Source: Cocleimonas sp.
Lineage (GTDB): Bacteria; Pseudomonadota; Gammaproteobacteria; Thiotrichales; Thiotrichaceae
Assembly (NCBI GenBank): GCA_023145535.1
Contig: JAGLDQ010000102.1
Span: forward strand, 1 to 15,288
Direction of reading: 5' to 3'
DNA: 15,288 bases
Part shown: in pieces, positions 1 to 6,965 of the stretch
Numbering within the stretch: the first letter of the stretch is position 1
Layout of the letters: each line of letters starts with the position of its first letter
Notes under the pieces: model-generated
The model's input: the letters and a program-made list of their open reading frames with translations, nothing else
What the model was told of the DNA's origin: nothing
Database searches by the model: none
Position numbers and translations under genes: made by a program

Positions 1-92
1 AAGTCGACGAGTACGGGTGTATTGTGTGAGGCGACTAAAACCTTTTCTTCAAAATGATCTAAGCTAATATCAAAAATGTAATCGGTTGCCAT
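1..92 (-). CDS. Thioredoxin-fold protein, N-terminal fragment (partial)
   Basis: Only the first 30 codons are in the window; the gene continues off the left edge. The start is the ATG whose complement lies at 90-92, three bases after the dsbB stop codon, so the two are almost certainly co-transcribed. The visible peptide begins MATDYIFDIS and ends in a TPVLVD stretch, which is the first beta strand that precedes the WCxxC active site in thioredoxins and in the YbbN/CnoX co-chaperones. The catalytic motif itself is outside the window, so a classical thioredoxin and a YbbN/CnoX type cannot be told apart. A thiol-redox or chaperone role fits the adjacent dsbB. Family call is reasonable, exact identity open. 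Confidence 0.6.
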   Translation of the reverse strand, partial: MATDYIFDISLDHFEEKVLVASHNTPVLVD

Positions 93-95
93 TGT

Positions 96-581
96 TTAAT
101 GCCCTTTAATGAGTAGCTTTATACCGTATAGAAAAAAGAGGGTAAAAACAATGAGGTTCCATTCTGGGATGCTGAACCCCGAAAACTTCCATACTACGTC
201 AGCACAGTCCCCTTTGCCTGCAAATATTTTTTCAATGACTTCATTAGGTGTCAGTGTGCTGATCCAGTAATTTAAGCCTTCGCCGCATTCGGGTGATTGA
301 TCTTTTGGCAATTGTTGTAGCCATGCATGACGAGCGGCTATTCCAACCCCTGCTAGGCTCGCTGTTGCAATGATCTGACCATAAAGTCTTCGTACAAGGC
401 TATGTTTTGGATTATGTGCAAGTCCTATCAGGAAAATAGTGCCTAGTGTTACGACTATAATCTGTTGCAATATGCAAAGCGGGCAGGGTTCTAGTCGTAA
501 AGCATATTGGAAAAATAGTGCGGTTGCCATAATACTAGCGCTAATAAACAGGCCGATACTAAAGGCAGGGCGTATGGACAT
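96..581 (-). CDS. dsbB: Disulfide bond formation protein B (DsbB), quinone reductase of DsbA
   Basis: DsbB is an inner-membrane protein that reoxidises periplasmic DsbA and passes the electrons to ubiquinone or menaquinone. The 161-residue protein shows the expected four hydrophobic helices (about 7-25, 40-55, 67-84, 141-157), a first periplasmic CPLC pair (C33, C36) and a second cysteine pair in the large periplasmic loop (C99, C126). I chose the ATG at 581 because GGAG lies 9 bases upstream of it; an in-frame ATG at 596 adds five residues but has no ribosome binding site. Four residues after the CPLC motif, where E. coli DsbB has the quinone-site Arg48, this protein has Gln40 (CPLCILQQ). 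The gene leads a two-gene minus-strand operon with a thioredoxin-fold protein. Family identity is secure. Confidence 0.93.
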   Translation of the reverse strand: MSIRPAFSIGLFISASIMATALFFQYALRLEPCPLCILQQIIVVTLGTIFLIGLAHNPKHSLVRRLYGQIIATASLAGVGIAARHAWLQQLPKDQSPECGEGLNYWISTLTPNEVIEKIFAGKGDCADVVWKFSGFSIPEWNLIVFTLFFLYGIKLLIKGH

Positions 582-653
582 TGGTATTAGCTCCATGTAA
601 GAGGGGGAATAGGATGATACCTGAAATATAAGTACTCAGACAAATTTAATCAC

Positions 654-682
654 TTGGCTTTAAATTAGAACCCCGCTACTAT
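654..682 (+). promoter_or_regulatory. Candidate sigma70-type promoter of the NTF2-like gene
   Basis: TTGGCT (654-659) and TACTAT (677-682) are separated by 17 bases, about 30 bases before the ATG at 714. Each box matches the sigma70 consensus at four of six positions. Spacing and placement are good, the boxes are moderate. Confidence 0.4.
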
Positions 683-713
683 CGCCGACTATTAAATATC
701 ACTCAGGTTTATT

Positions 714-1133
714 ATGACTCAGGATTTAGATGCTAATTCAGCAACAACAATAGCACAACAGTGGCTTGATGACTCAGCGCGTACGGCAACCAATCGAGAA
801 TTTGAGGCGCACTTTAATCTGATCTCAAAGCGCGTTAAAGTAACGGGTGTAGAAGGATTTGAAAGCGTTAGCTATGAAGACTGGGCCAGACAAAGTGAAC
901 AAGAGTTTAAAGATGGCGTGCTTAAAAGTGTTTGTTATGAAGGTCTAAAAATACAGGCAACGAATGATTACCAAATCATGTTTAAAACGGTCGAATCGGT
1001 TCTTGCAACGGATGGTAAGCATAAATCTCATGGTCTGGAGATTTTGTTAGAAAAAGAAAAGGATGGTGTTTGGCGGGCAAAGCAGGAGCGAGTGCTGTCA
1101 GATGCTGAAGCGCGACACGATGAGTTAATCTAA
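714..1133 (+). CDS. Small NTF2-like (SnoaL-type) domain protein of unknown function
   Basis: This is a 139-residue soluble protein without signal peptide or membrane segment. An amphipathic N-terminal helix (about 8-37, with a long acidic and aromatic run) is followed by alternating strands and helices ending in a VWRAKQERVLSD strand, the order expected of the cone-shaped NTF2-like fold. No catalytic residues can be assigned, so neither substrate nor partner can be named. AGG lies 7 bases before the ATG. The gene stands alone: it is divergent from dsbB and convergent with the small secreted protein downstream. Similar small NTF2-like proteins are widespread in proteobacteria, mostly uncharacterised. 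The fold assignment is from sequence pattern only. Confidence 0.65.
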   Translation: MTQDLDANSATTIAQQWLDDSARTATNREFEAHFNLISKRVKVTGVEGFESVSYEDWARQSEQEFKDGVLKSVCYEGLKIQATNDYQIMFKTVESVLATDGKHKSHGLEILLEKEKDGVWRAKQERVLSDAEARHDELI

Positions 1134-1176
1134 AATAGTTTGAAGAATAACCTCATATTTTTTAGGTGGTTTATAA

Positions 1177-1215
1177 AGAAACAGAGCAAATAAAGTGCTG
1201 GCCTGCTCTGTCTCT
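1177..1215 (-). terminator. Stem-loop between convergent genes
   Basis: Arms 1177-1188 and 1204-1215 form a 12 bp stem in the minus-strand transcript (one G-U pair, core ACAGAGCA/TGCTCTGT) around a 15-base loop. In the minus direction it is followed by a short T-rich stretch (TTATAAACC), so it could end the small secreted protein gene; in the plus direction the U tract is poor and one pair is a mismatch. Confidence 0.5.
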
Positions 1216-1250
1216 TAGTGAGAACTTTTAATCTGTTTAATACATACGGA

Positions 1251-1541
1251 TTAATGAATTACGGTATGTAAGACAGTCTTCCTCTCAAAATACACCGTAA
1301 ATTTGCCATAGTTCCAACGTGTTATACGTGGCCATTTTTTAGTAGGCCTTCCTCTTGATCGACCCGTACGCTTCGCTTTTCCATAGCGCTTCATGACGCT
1401 TTTCATACTGCTACCACGTTTAGGTATATTGATATTCGTTGCCGTATTTGCGTAACGACTAGCACTGAGGTTATTTGCTTGAGACATCACGGGGGTTAAC
1501 AAGATGCTTGATGCTAATAAGATAGTTTGAATTTTCATCAT
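1251..1541 (-). CDS. Small basic secreted protein, uncharacterised
   Basis: The 96-residue product has a typical signal peptide (MMKIQ, hydrophobic core about 6-16, probable cleavage after SQA at about 22), so it is predicted to be periplasmic or exported. The mature part is strongly basic, with a Lys/Arg-rich stretch at about 50-70 (KRYGKAKRTGRSRGRPTKK). It ends in ITRWNYGKFTVYFERKTVLHTVIH. This pattern (a GSSM.....RYG segment, then ITRW.Y..F.VYFE...V.H.V) is one I recognise from small secreted gammaproteobacterial proteins that resemble the SmpA/OmlA (BamE-like) repeat; no function is established. GGA lies 5 bases before the first ATG. The basic insertion between RYG and ITRW looks longer than in the relatives I recall. 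Confidence 0.75.
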   Translation of the reverse strand: MMKIQTILLASSILLTPVMSQANNLSASRYANTATNINIPKRGSSMKSVMKRYGKAKRTGRSRGRPTKKWPRITRWNYGKFTVYFERKTVLHTVIH

Positions 1542-1683
1542 ATTTATCCAATGTATTTTTAATAATTAGGGATAAAAAACAACAGATTTAGAAGGGGGAT
1601 TGTTGTTTTCTTATGGCGTATTCTGCAATAGAAATTAAGCATTAAAGCCTTGTAATAAATCTAATAACGTCAACTCTATTCCG

Positions 1684-1690
1684 CTATACT
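1684..1690 (+). promoter_or_regulatory. Possible -10 box for the lol operon, close to the start codon
   Basis: CTATACT at 1684-1690 is a good -10 element (it also fits the form preferred by sigmaS) but lies only 8 bases before the ATG at 1699, and no clear ribosome binding site precedes that ATG. If used, transcription would begin at or just before the start codon and give a leaderless or near-leaderless mRNA. No convincing -35 box is seen 16-18 bases upstream. Confidence 0.3.
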
Positions 1691-1698
1691 CCGCAACC

Positions 1699-2946
1699 AT
1701 GTTTAAACCGTTAGAATTATTTATAGGGCTACGTTATACGCGCTCAAAACACGAAAACCATTATATTTCGTTTATATCCCTCGCATCAATGCTGGGTATT
1801 ACCATCGGGGTAATTGTTCTGATAACCGTTCTTTCGATTATGAACGGTTTTGAGAAAGAGCTACGTGAACGAATCTTGGGGATGGTGGCGCACGTCACCG
1901 TCACCGGCCCTGATGGACAGCTTCCCGACTGGGATTTACACCAACTCGCCTTGCAAGAAGAAGAGGGCGTTGCTGGGGCTGCGCCCTTTATCGAACAGCA
2001 AGTGATGCTCAGTGCTAATAATGAAGTGCGTGGTGTACAAATTCAGGGGATTCTTCCCGATTATCAAAACCAAGTCAGTGCGGTTAGTCAGCATATTGTT
2101 GATGGGGGGATGGATAATTTAACCTCTCGTGGCTATGGTATTGCGATTGGTGTTGATTTAGCAACCTCATTAGGTGTCTTTGTCGGCGATAAAATTACTG
2201 TGATAACACCCAAAGCAAAAATTACTCCTGCTGGTGTTATTCCACGCATGAAGCGTTTTACGGTGATGGCGGTGTATAAAATGAATATCCGCGATTACGA
2301 TAGTAGCACTGCGTTTATTCATATGGATGATGCGGATCGCCTGTTTAAAACTAGAAAGCATGTGACAGGTATTCGTTTAAAACTCAATAATCTCTTTGAT
2401 GCCCAAGGCATCGCCTATGATTTACAGCAGCGTTTAGGCGATAAATTTGAAGTAGCGGATTGGGGGCAAGAACATAAAACCTTCTTTAATGCGATTAAAA
2501 TGGAAAAAATCATGATGTTTTTTGTTTTATTGCTCATTGTACTGGTGGCTATTTTTAATTTAGTGTCATCCCTCGTGATGGTCGTCAATGAGAAACAAGC
2601 CGATATTGCCATTTTACGCACATTGGGCATGTCGGCTCAACAAATTAAAAAAATCTTCATGATTCAGGGCAGTATTATTGGTGTTCTGGGTACGTTGGTT
2701 GGCGTTGTTTTAGGCGTGTTGTTTGCCAGTAATTTGGATATGATTATTCCTGCCTTTGAAAGTTTGATTGGACGTAAGATATTCCCAGAAGATGTTTTCT
2801 TTATTTCTACCATACCTTCTGACTTACAAGCACAAGATGTTTGGATGGTGCTAATTGCAACCCTAATCTTAGCGGTGTTAGCCACCATTTACCCTGCATC
2901 AAGAGCGGCGAGCGTACAACCTGCTGACTCATTGAGGTACGAATAA
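1699..2946 (+). CDS. lolC: Lipoprotein-releasing ABC transporter permease, LolC/LolE family (first copy)
   Basis: LolCDE extracts outer-membrane lipoproteins from the inner membrane and hands them to the periplasmic carrier LolA. This 415-residue permease has the family layout: one N-terminal transmembrane helix (about 23-49) ending in the VLSIMNGFE motif, a large periplasmic domain (about 50-265), then three C-terminal helices (about 270-300, 315-345, 378-400). Residues 171-187 (PKAKITPAGVIPRMKRF) match the region that forms the LolA-binding hook in E. coli LolC, and the C-terminus QPADSLRYE is also LolC-like, while the periplasmic loop before the last helix resembles LolE. The stop overlaps the next ATG by one base (TAATG), so translation is coupled. 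Name LolC versus LolE is a choice; family membership is certain. Confidence 0.92.
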   Translation: MFKPLELFIGLRYTRSKHENHYISFISLASMLGITIGVIVLITVLSIMNGFEKELRERILGMVAHVTVTGPDGQLPDWDLHQLALQEEEGVAGAAPFIEQQVMLSANNEVRGVQIQGILPDYQNQVSAVSQHIVDGGMDNLTSRGYGIAIGVDLATSLGVFVGDKITVITPKAKITPAGVIPRMKRFTVMAVYKMNIRDYDSSTAFIHMDDADRLFKTRKHVTGIRLKLNNLFDAQGIAYDLQQRLGDKFEVADWGQEHKTFFNAIKMEKIMMFFVLLLIVLVAIFNLVSSLVMVVNEKQADIAILRTLGMSAQQIKKIFMIQGSIIGVLGTLVGVVLGVLFASNLDMIIPAFESLIGRKIFPEDVFFISTIPSDLQAQDVWMVLIATLILAVLATIYPASRAASVQPADSLRYE

Positions 2947-4193
2947 TGTTCCAGCCCGTTGAAGCCTTTATTGGTTTGCGTTATACCAAAGCCCGTCGCC
3001 AAAGTCATTTTGTATCCTTTATTACCTTTGCCTCCATGTTTGGCATTGCATTGGGTGTCATGGTGTTAATTGTAGTGTTATCCGTAATGAATGGATTTGA
3101 ATCCTCCATGCGTGATCGGATTCTAGGGATGGTATCGCATGTTACCGTCTCAGAAACCGATGCCAAAATAGAAAACTGGCAGCAGCGGCGCGAAGCGATG
3201 TTAAAACGTGATCATGTAGTCGCGGTTGCACCGTTTGTACAGCGTCAAGTGATGCTGAATGCGTCGGGGAAAGTACAAGGAAGCGTCCTTGAAGGTGTAT
3301 TGCTTGATTATGAAAAACAAGTGAGCAGCGTGCCCGAAAAAATGGTTAAAGGCAGTTTTACGGATCTAAAAGCAGGAAAAAATAATATCATTTTAGGTTC
3401 AAAATTAGCAAAAGCACTGAATATTGATGTGGGAGATTCAGTCATTTTGCTCACCCCCAATGCGGATACCTTGCTCTCTGGTGAACTTCCTGTTTTAAGA
3501 GAATTTAATGTCGTGGGCATGTTTGAAGTTGACTTGCAGCAGTACGATAAAATTAAAGCCTATGTCCATATGCAAGACGCTGTTGATCTTTTTGAGCTTG
3601 ATGAGCAGGTGACAGGATTACGCATTAAACTGGATGACTTATACAAGTCCAACCAAGTGAGTCGCGATATTATCGCCACCTCAAGTGAAGACCTGTGGAT
3701 TTCTGATTGGACAAAAGAAAATACCACTGTCTTTAAAGCCATGCAGTTACAAAAAACCATGATGTTTTTTATACTAGGGATGATCATAGCCGTAGCCGCG
3801 TTTAATCTCGTGTCAACACTGGTGATGGTGGTGACCGATAAAGCCGCTGATATTGCAATTTTTAGAACGCTGGGTTTAACGCCTAGATCTGTCATGAAGG
3901 TCTTTATGGTGCAAGGTACACTCATTGGTTTGATTGGTGTATCGCTGGGTGTCGTACTGGGAGTCGTGTTGGCGCTGAATGTTGGCACATTATTACCGTG
4001 GATTGAAGGGCTATTAGATACCCGCTTTATCTCTGCTGATGTGTATGGAATCAGTAAAATAGAATCCAATATTCAATGGCTGGATATTTTAATGATCGCT
4101 GTGAGTACCCTTGTGCTTTCAATGCTAGCCACTATTTATCCTGCATGGAAAGCATCCAGATTACAACCCGCCGAGGCTTTGCGCTATGAGTGA
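2946..4193 (+). CDS. lolE: Lipoprotein-releasing ABC transporter permease, LolC/LolE family (second copy)
   Basis: This is the second membrane subunit of the lipoprotein-releasing complex, again 415 residues and alignable without gaps to the first copy over at least the first 190 residues (shared FIGLRYT, VLSxMNGFE, RDRILGMVxHVTV and RQVMLxA). Topology is the same: helix at about 23-49, periplasmic domain, three C-terminal helices. The hook region equivalent (PNADTLLSGELPVLREF, 171-187) keeps the full length and both prolines seen in copy one. The C-terminal FISADVYGISKI loop is LolE-like but the tail QPAEALRYE is LolC-like. The two permeases therefore look like relatively close paralogues rather than the well-separated LolC/LolE pair of enterics. 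The start overlaps the upstream stop, and the end overlaps lolD by 8 bases. Confidence 0.92.
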   Translation: MFQPVEAFIGLRYTKARRQSHFVSFITFASMFGIALGVMVLIVVLSVMNGFESSMRDRILGMVSHVTVSETDAKIENWQQRREAMLKRDHVVAVAPFVQRQVMLNASGKVQGSVLEGVLLDYEKQVSSVPEKMVKGSFTDLKAGKNNIILGSKLAKALNIDVGDSVILLTPNADTLLSGELPVLREFNVVGMFEVDLQQYDKIKAYVHMQDAVDLFELDEQVTGLRIKLDDLYKSNQVSRDIIATSSEDLWISDWTKENTTVFKAMQLQKTMMFFILGMIIAVAAFNLVSTLVMVVTDKAADIAIFRTLGLTPRSVMKVFMVQGTLIGLIGVSLGVVLGVVLALNVGTLLPWIEGLLDTRFISADVYGISKIESNIQWLDILMIAVSTLVLSMLATIYPAWKASRLQPAEALRYE

Positions 4194-4878
4194 TAACTCA
4201 ATGAATAAAAAAATAATAATCAACGGTAATAATATTAGCAAGCGCTTTAAAGAAGGCAAGCTGAATGTTGAAGTATTGAAAGGTGTCAATCTCAAGGTTG
4301 AAGCAGGTGAAAAACTAGCAATTGTGGGTAGCTCAGGGAGTGGTAAAAGTACCTTATTGCATATTCTTGGCGGGCTGGATTTACCCACCGAAGGCGAAGT
4401 GCATATTTTAGGGAATAATCTCGCTAAACTCAGCGATGCTGATCGGGGCATTTTACGTAATCGCTCCATTGGGTTTATTTACCAATTTCATCATCTATTA
4501 CCCGAATTCACGGCGCTAGAAAATGTGGCGATGCCCCTATTAATTCGTGGCATGGAAGTGAAAAAAGCCCATAAAAATGCACACTATATGCTCGGTAGAG
4601 TAGGGCTTGCCAAGCGAATAGATCATAAGCCAGGTCAACTATCAGGCGGGGAGCGTCAGCGTGCCGCCATTGCACGAGCATTGGTAACACGTCCTAAAGT
4701 CATTATGGCTGATGAGCCAACAGGTAATTTAGACCAACGTACAGCGTTTAAAATATTTGAATTAATGCAAGAATTAAATGATGAATTACAAACCGCTTTT
4801 GTGATCGTAACGCATGATTTATTGCTAGCTAAAAAGATGGATAAGACGTATCAATTAGTGGATGGGGTTTTGACTTGA
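4186..4878 (+). CDS. lolD: Lipoprotein-releasing ABC transporter ATP-binding subunit LolD
   Basis: LolD is the cytoplasmic ATPase that powers lipoprotein extraction by the LolC/LolE permeases. The 230-residue protein has all ABC motifs: Walker A GSSGSGKS (48-55), Q-loop Q100, the signature LSGGERQ (152-158), Walker B VIMADE (172-177) with EPTGNLD after it, and the switch histidine in VTHD (H210). The MacB/LolD subfamily is indicated by the FHHLLPEFTALENVAMPL stretch after the Q-loop. GAGG lies 9 bases before the ATG at 4186, inside the end of the upstream permease gene; a later in-frame ATG at 4201 is possible but less well placed. Gene order permease-permease-ATPase differs from lolC-lolD-lolE of E. 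coli. Confidence 0.95.
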   Translation: MSDNSMNKKIIINGNNISKRFKEGKLNVEVLKGVNLKVEAGEKLAIVGSSGSGKSTLLHILGGLDLPTEGEVHILGNNLAKLSDADRGILRNRSIGFIYQFHHLLPEFTALENVAMPLLIRGMEVKKAHKNAHYMLGRVGLAKRIDHKPGQLSGGERQRAAIARALVTRPKVIMADEPTGNLDQRTAFKIFELMQELNDELQTAFVIVTHDLLLAKKMDKTYQLVDGVLT

Positions 4879-5027
4879 ATTCTCAATCCTAAGCATTTAG
4901 ATAACCAATTTTTAAGCATGGCTAAAGTGTCGCTATAAAGTGTTAAAGGGAGAAATAGCGCTCCGTGTGCGAGATTTAGTATGTCAAAGCGATTAACTTT
5001 TTGAAATAGAGATATTGACGGGGGAGT

Positions 5028-5050
5028 CCACCAGCTTTTTTAGCTGGTGG
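5028..5050. repeat. Perfect 9 bp stem-loop after the lol operon
   Basis: CCACCAGCT (5028-5036) and AGCTGGTGG (5042-5050) form a perfect 9 bp stem around a TTTTT loop, preceded by GACGGGGGAGT. It lies 150 bases after lolD. No U tract directly follows on either strand, so it is not a standard terminator by itself; it could be an mRNA-stabilising hairpin, a REP-like element or a transposon-end relic. Confidence 0.6.
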
Positions 5051-5073
5051 TTGTTGGGTTCAACAATTTTATT
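5051..5073 (+). terminator. Candidate terminator of the lolCED operon
   Basis: TTGTTG (5051-5056), GGTT loop and CAACAA (5061-5066) form a perfect 6 bp stem directly abutting the previous hairpin and followed by TTTTATT. The stem is AT-rich and weak alone, but the two stacked hairpins together could end plus-strand transcription. Confidence 0.45.
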
Positions 5074-5120
5074 AGTGGTGTGTAAGGCGATGGTTTAAAA
5101 GCTTACGCCTTTCCACTCTC

Positions 5121-6677
5121 TCAACTTTCCTTATTGGCGTTAGTTTCAGATGCGTTTGCTTCAGATGTGTCAGTCTGAGCTTTCGGGCTAGCTTCTTTTT
5201 CTATTGGCTTTGCAGGCGTGTCAAAGCCCATATCGGTTTGCAAGCTGGCAGTGAGTTCTTTGATATTGCCGCCTGATAGTCCAACTTCTTTCAGTAAGTT
5301 TTCTACCATGGGTGCTTGTGCTTTATAGCGTAGGGCGCTGTCGACGATCTGATCAGCGAGACTGCCGCCGCCGCCACCACCGCCATTAGAACCACCCCCG
5401 TTTCCGCCACCACCTGAACCACCCGCGATATTAGACATGCCATCAATATGCATAATCTTGATGCCTTCGATATTTTCAATGGGTCTAACACTTTCTTTGA
5501 TAATATCAGGGAGTTGTTGAACAATCTTCTCTTTGACTTGCATTGAAATTTGCTCATCAGAAAGCATATTAGCGGCTTCATTTATAGCGGATGTACCCGC
5601 GGCATCCACTTCATAACGTACTTTAACCGCTTCGGCATTTTCTTTATCCGCATTCGCTTGCGCTTTTGCAAAGATCTCTGTTCTTTCCGCCTCACGCGTT
5701 GCACTGATAATTTCAACATCTTTATTTCTTTGCGCCATGGTGACATCTTTAGCGGTGATAATTTCTTCTTTCTTTGCGACTTCTAGAGCTTGCACTTTAT
5801 AGGTTTCTATCCATGCTTCCGCTGTTTCTTTATGCGCGGCGGCAACAGCGATACCTTCATCCTTTTTAGCTTCTTCTATTTGACGATCTTTTTCGAGTTC
5901 AGCTCTTGCAATTGCCAGCTCTTGAGCCTGTTCTGCAAATACCTTATCTTCATCCAGTTTAAGTTGTTGCTTGCGTGCGCTTACATCACTTTCTTTAACT
6001 TTTACATCTTTTTCATTTTTTACGCGATTTTGTTCTTCTACATTTTTTGCGATCTGGGTTTCAACAAAGGTAATACCCACAACATCCAAAGCATTATTGC
6101 GATCAAAGAATTCAAGATCTGTTTGATGCACTTTAGCAAGTGCAACGGCTTCTAACTGTAAGCCAAACCTCTTAAGGTCAACCCCAAGTGCTTCTTCAAC
6201 AATATCGTTCAGCTGATCATTATCATCATGCAATCCTTGAATATCCATCTTTGCACAGGCTTCACGTAAAGCTTCTGCACAGGATGCATCAAACTGCTCT
6301 TGTAAATCTTTTATGTTCATCGTTTTCTCACCTAATGTTTGACCGGCGAGAGAAATTGAGTCTGGCTTGGGAATAACACGCAACATAAATTCAGCCGTTA
6401 TATCAACACGCAACTTATTGCTGGTAATAAAGGCTTCTTTTTCTTCGCGCTGAACAACAAATTTTACCACATTCATATTGATAACTAATTTGTCATGTAG
6501 GACGGGAAAAATAAAACCACCATTATCCATAATGATTTTTTCGCCACCAAATCCTGTTCGGATAATAGAGATTTCCTTCGTTGCACGTTCAAAAAACAGC
6601 AAGAAAAGTGCGCCTGCAATGAGGAGAATGACGAGTATAACGCCACCACCAATTAATAAAGATCCTAACCCTTCCAT
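5121..6677 (-). CDS. yqiK: Flotillin-like SPFH-domain membrane protein (YqiK type)
   Basis: Flotillins are oligomeric inner-membrane scaffold proteins linked to ordered membrane domains, envelope stress and membrane fluidity. The 518-residue protein has an N-terminal transmembrane segment (about 7-29), an SPFH/band-7 domain (about 33-215) and a long Ala/Glu/Lys-rich coiled coil (about 205-360) with the typical repeats of the YqiK/flotillin group. A conserved segment around 370-415 is followed by a glycine-rich linker at 419-439 (almost only Gly, Ser and Asn), an amphipathic stretch (440-485) and a polar tail. AGAGG lies 8 bases before the ATG. It stands alone: no NfeD/YqiJ partner gene, often adjacent to flotillins, is present here. 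It is divergent from the yeaG kinase gene across a 530 bp region. Family call is solid. Confidence 0.9.
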   Translation of the reverse strand: MEGLGSLLIGGGVILVILLIAGALFLLFFERATKEISIIRTGFGGEKIIMDNGGFIFPVLHDKLVINMNVVKFVVQREEKEAFITSNKLRVDITAEFMLRVIPKPDSISLAGQTLGEKTMNIKDLQEQFDASCAEALREACAKMDIQGLHDDNDQLNDIVEEALGVDLKRFGLQLEAVALAKVHQTDLEFFDRNNALDVVGITFVETQIAKNVEEQNRVKNEKDVKVKESDVSARKQQLKLDEDKVFAEQAQELAIARAELEKDRQIEEAKKDEGIAVAAAHKETAEAWIETYKVQALEVAKKEEIITAKDVTMAQRNKDVEIISATREAERTEIFAKAQANADKENAEAVKVRYEVDAAGTSAINEAANMLSDEQISMQVKEKIVQQLPDIIKESVRPIENIEGIKIMHIDGMSNIAGGSGGGGNGGGSNGGGGGGGSLADQIVDSALRYKAQAPMVENLLKEVGLSGGNIKELTASLQTDMGFDTPAKPIEKEASPKAQTDTSEANASETNANKES

Positions 6678-6782
6678 GTTATTTACCTCTTTTTAAGTTT
6701 CAAAATAATCTGTGACAACCAACATAGCGTATTCAATATTTAATAACTAGCCCCCTATCGTAAATAGTTTGCTTTTCATCTA

Positions 6783-6802
6783 GGGGGGTAGGGGAGGGGG
6801 GG
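6783..6802 (+). repeat. G-run block, potential G-quadruplex
   Basis: Runs of six, four and seven guanines separated by TA and A make a stretch that satisfies a four-tract G-quadruplex pattern if the last run is split, in otherwise very AT-rich DNA. It is 106-125 bases upstream of the flotillin start; the C-rich strand is the flotillin non-template strand. It is followed by CGTG and a run of eight T on the plus strand. Confidence 0.55.
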
Positions 6803-6965
6803 CGTGTTTTTTTTATCTGTTTGATTATAATGATATTACTGTTTTACTATATTCTTATTTAATTTTTTCAAAAAATAAGAGATCCAATATTGCAGATATA
6901 AAATTGAGATAAATAAATGACCTTTTTAGTGGAATTAATGTCTATTTATTAGTATTGTTTGTGTT

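Noticed and set aside
579..596. ATG at 596 as the dsbB start
   Set aside because: No ribosome binding site precedes it, while the in-frame ATG at 581 has GGAG at good spacing and matches the typical DsbB N-terminus.
3560..4069. 169-codon open frame on the minus strand inside the second lol permease gene
   Set aside because: It is antisense to a clear conserved gene, has no recognisable domain and no own ribosome binding site; a shadow of the permease codon pattern.
5550..6155. Phe-rich open frames on the plus strand opposite the flotillin gene
   Set aside because: The Phe/Cys/Ile-rich composition is what the antisense of a Lys/Glu/Ala-rich coiled coil produces; no family resemblance.
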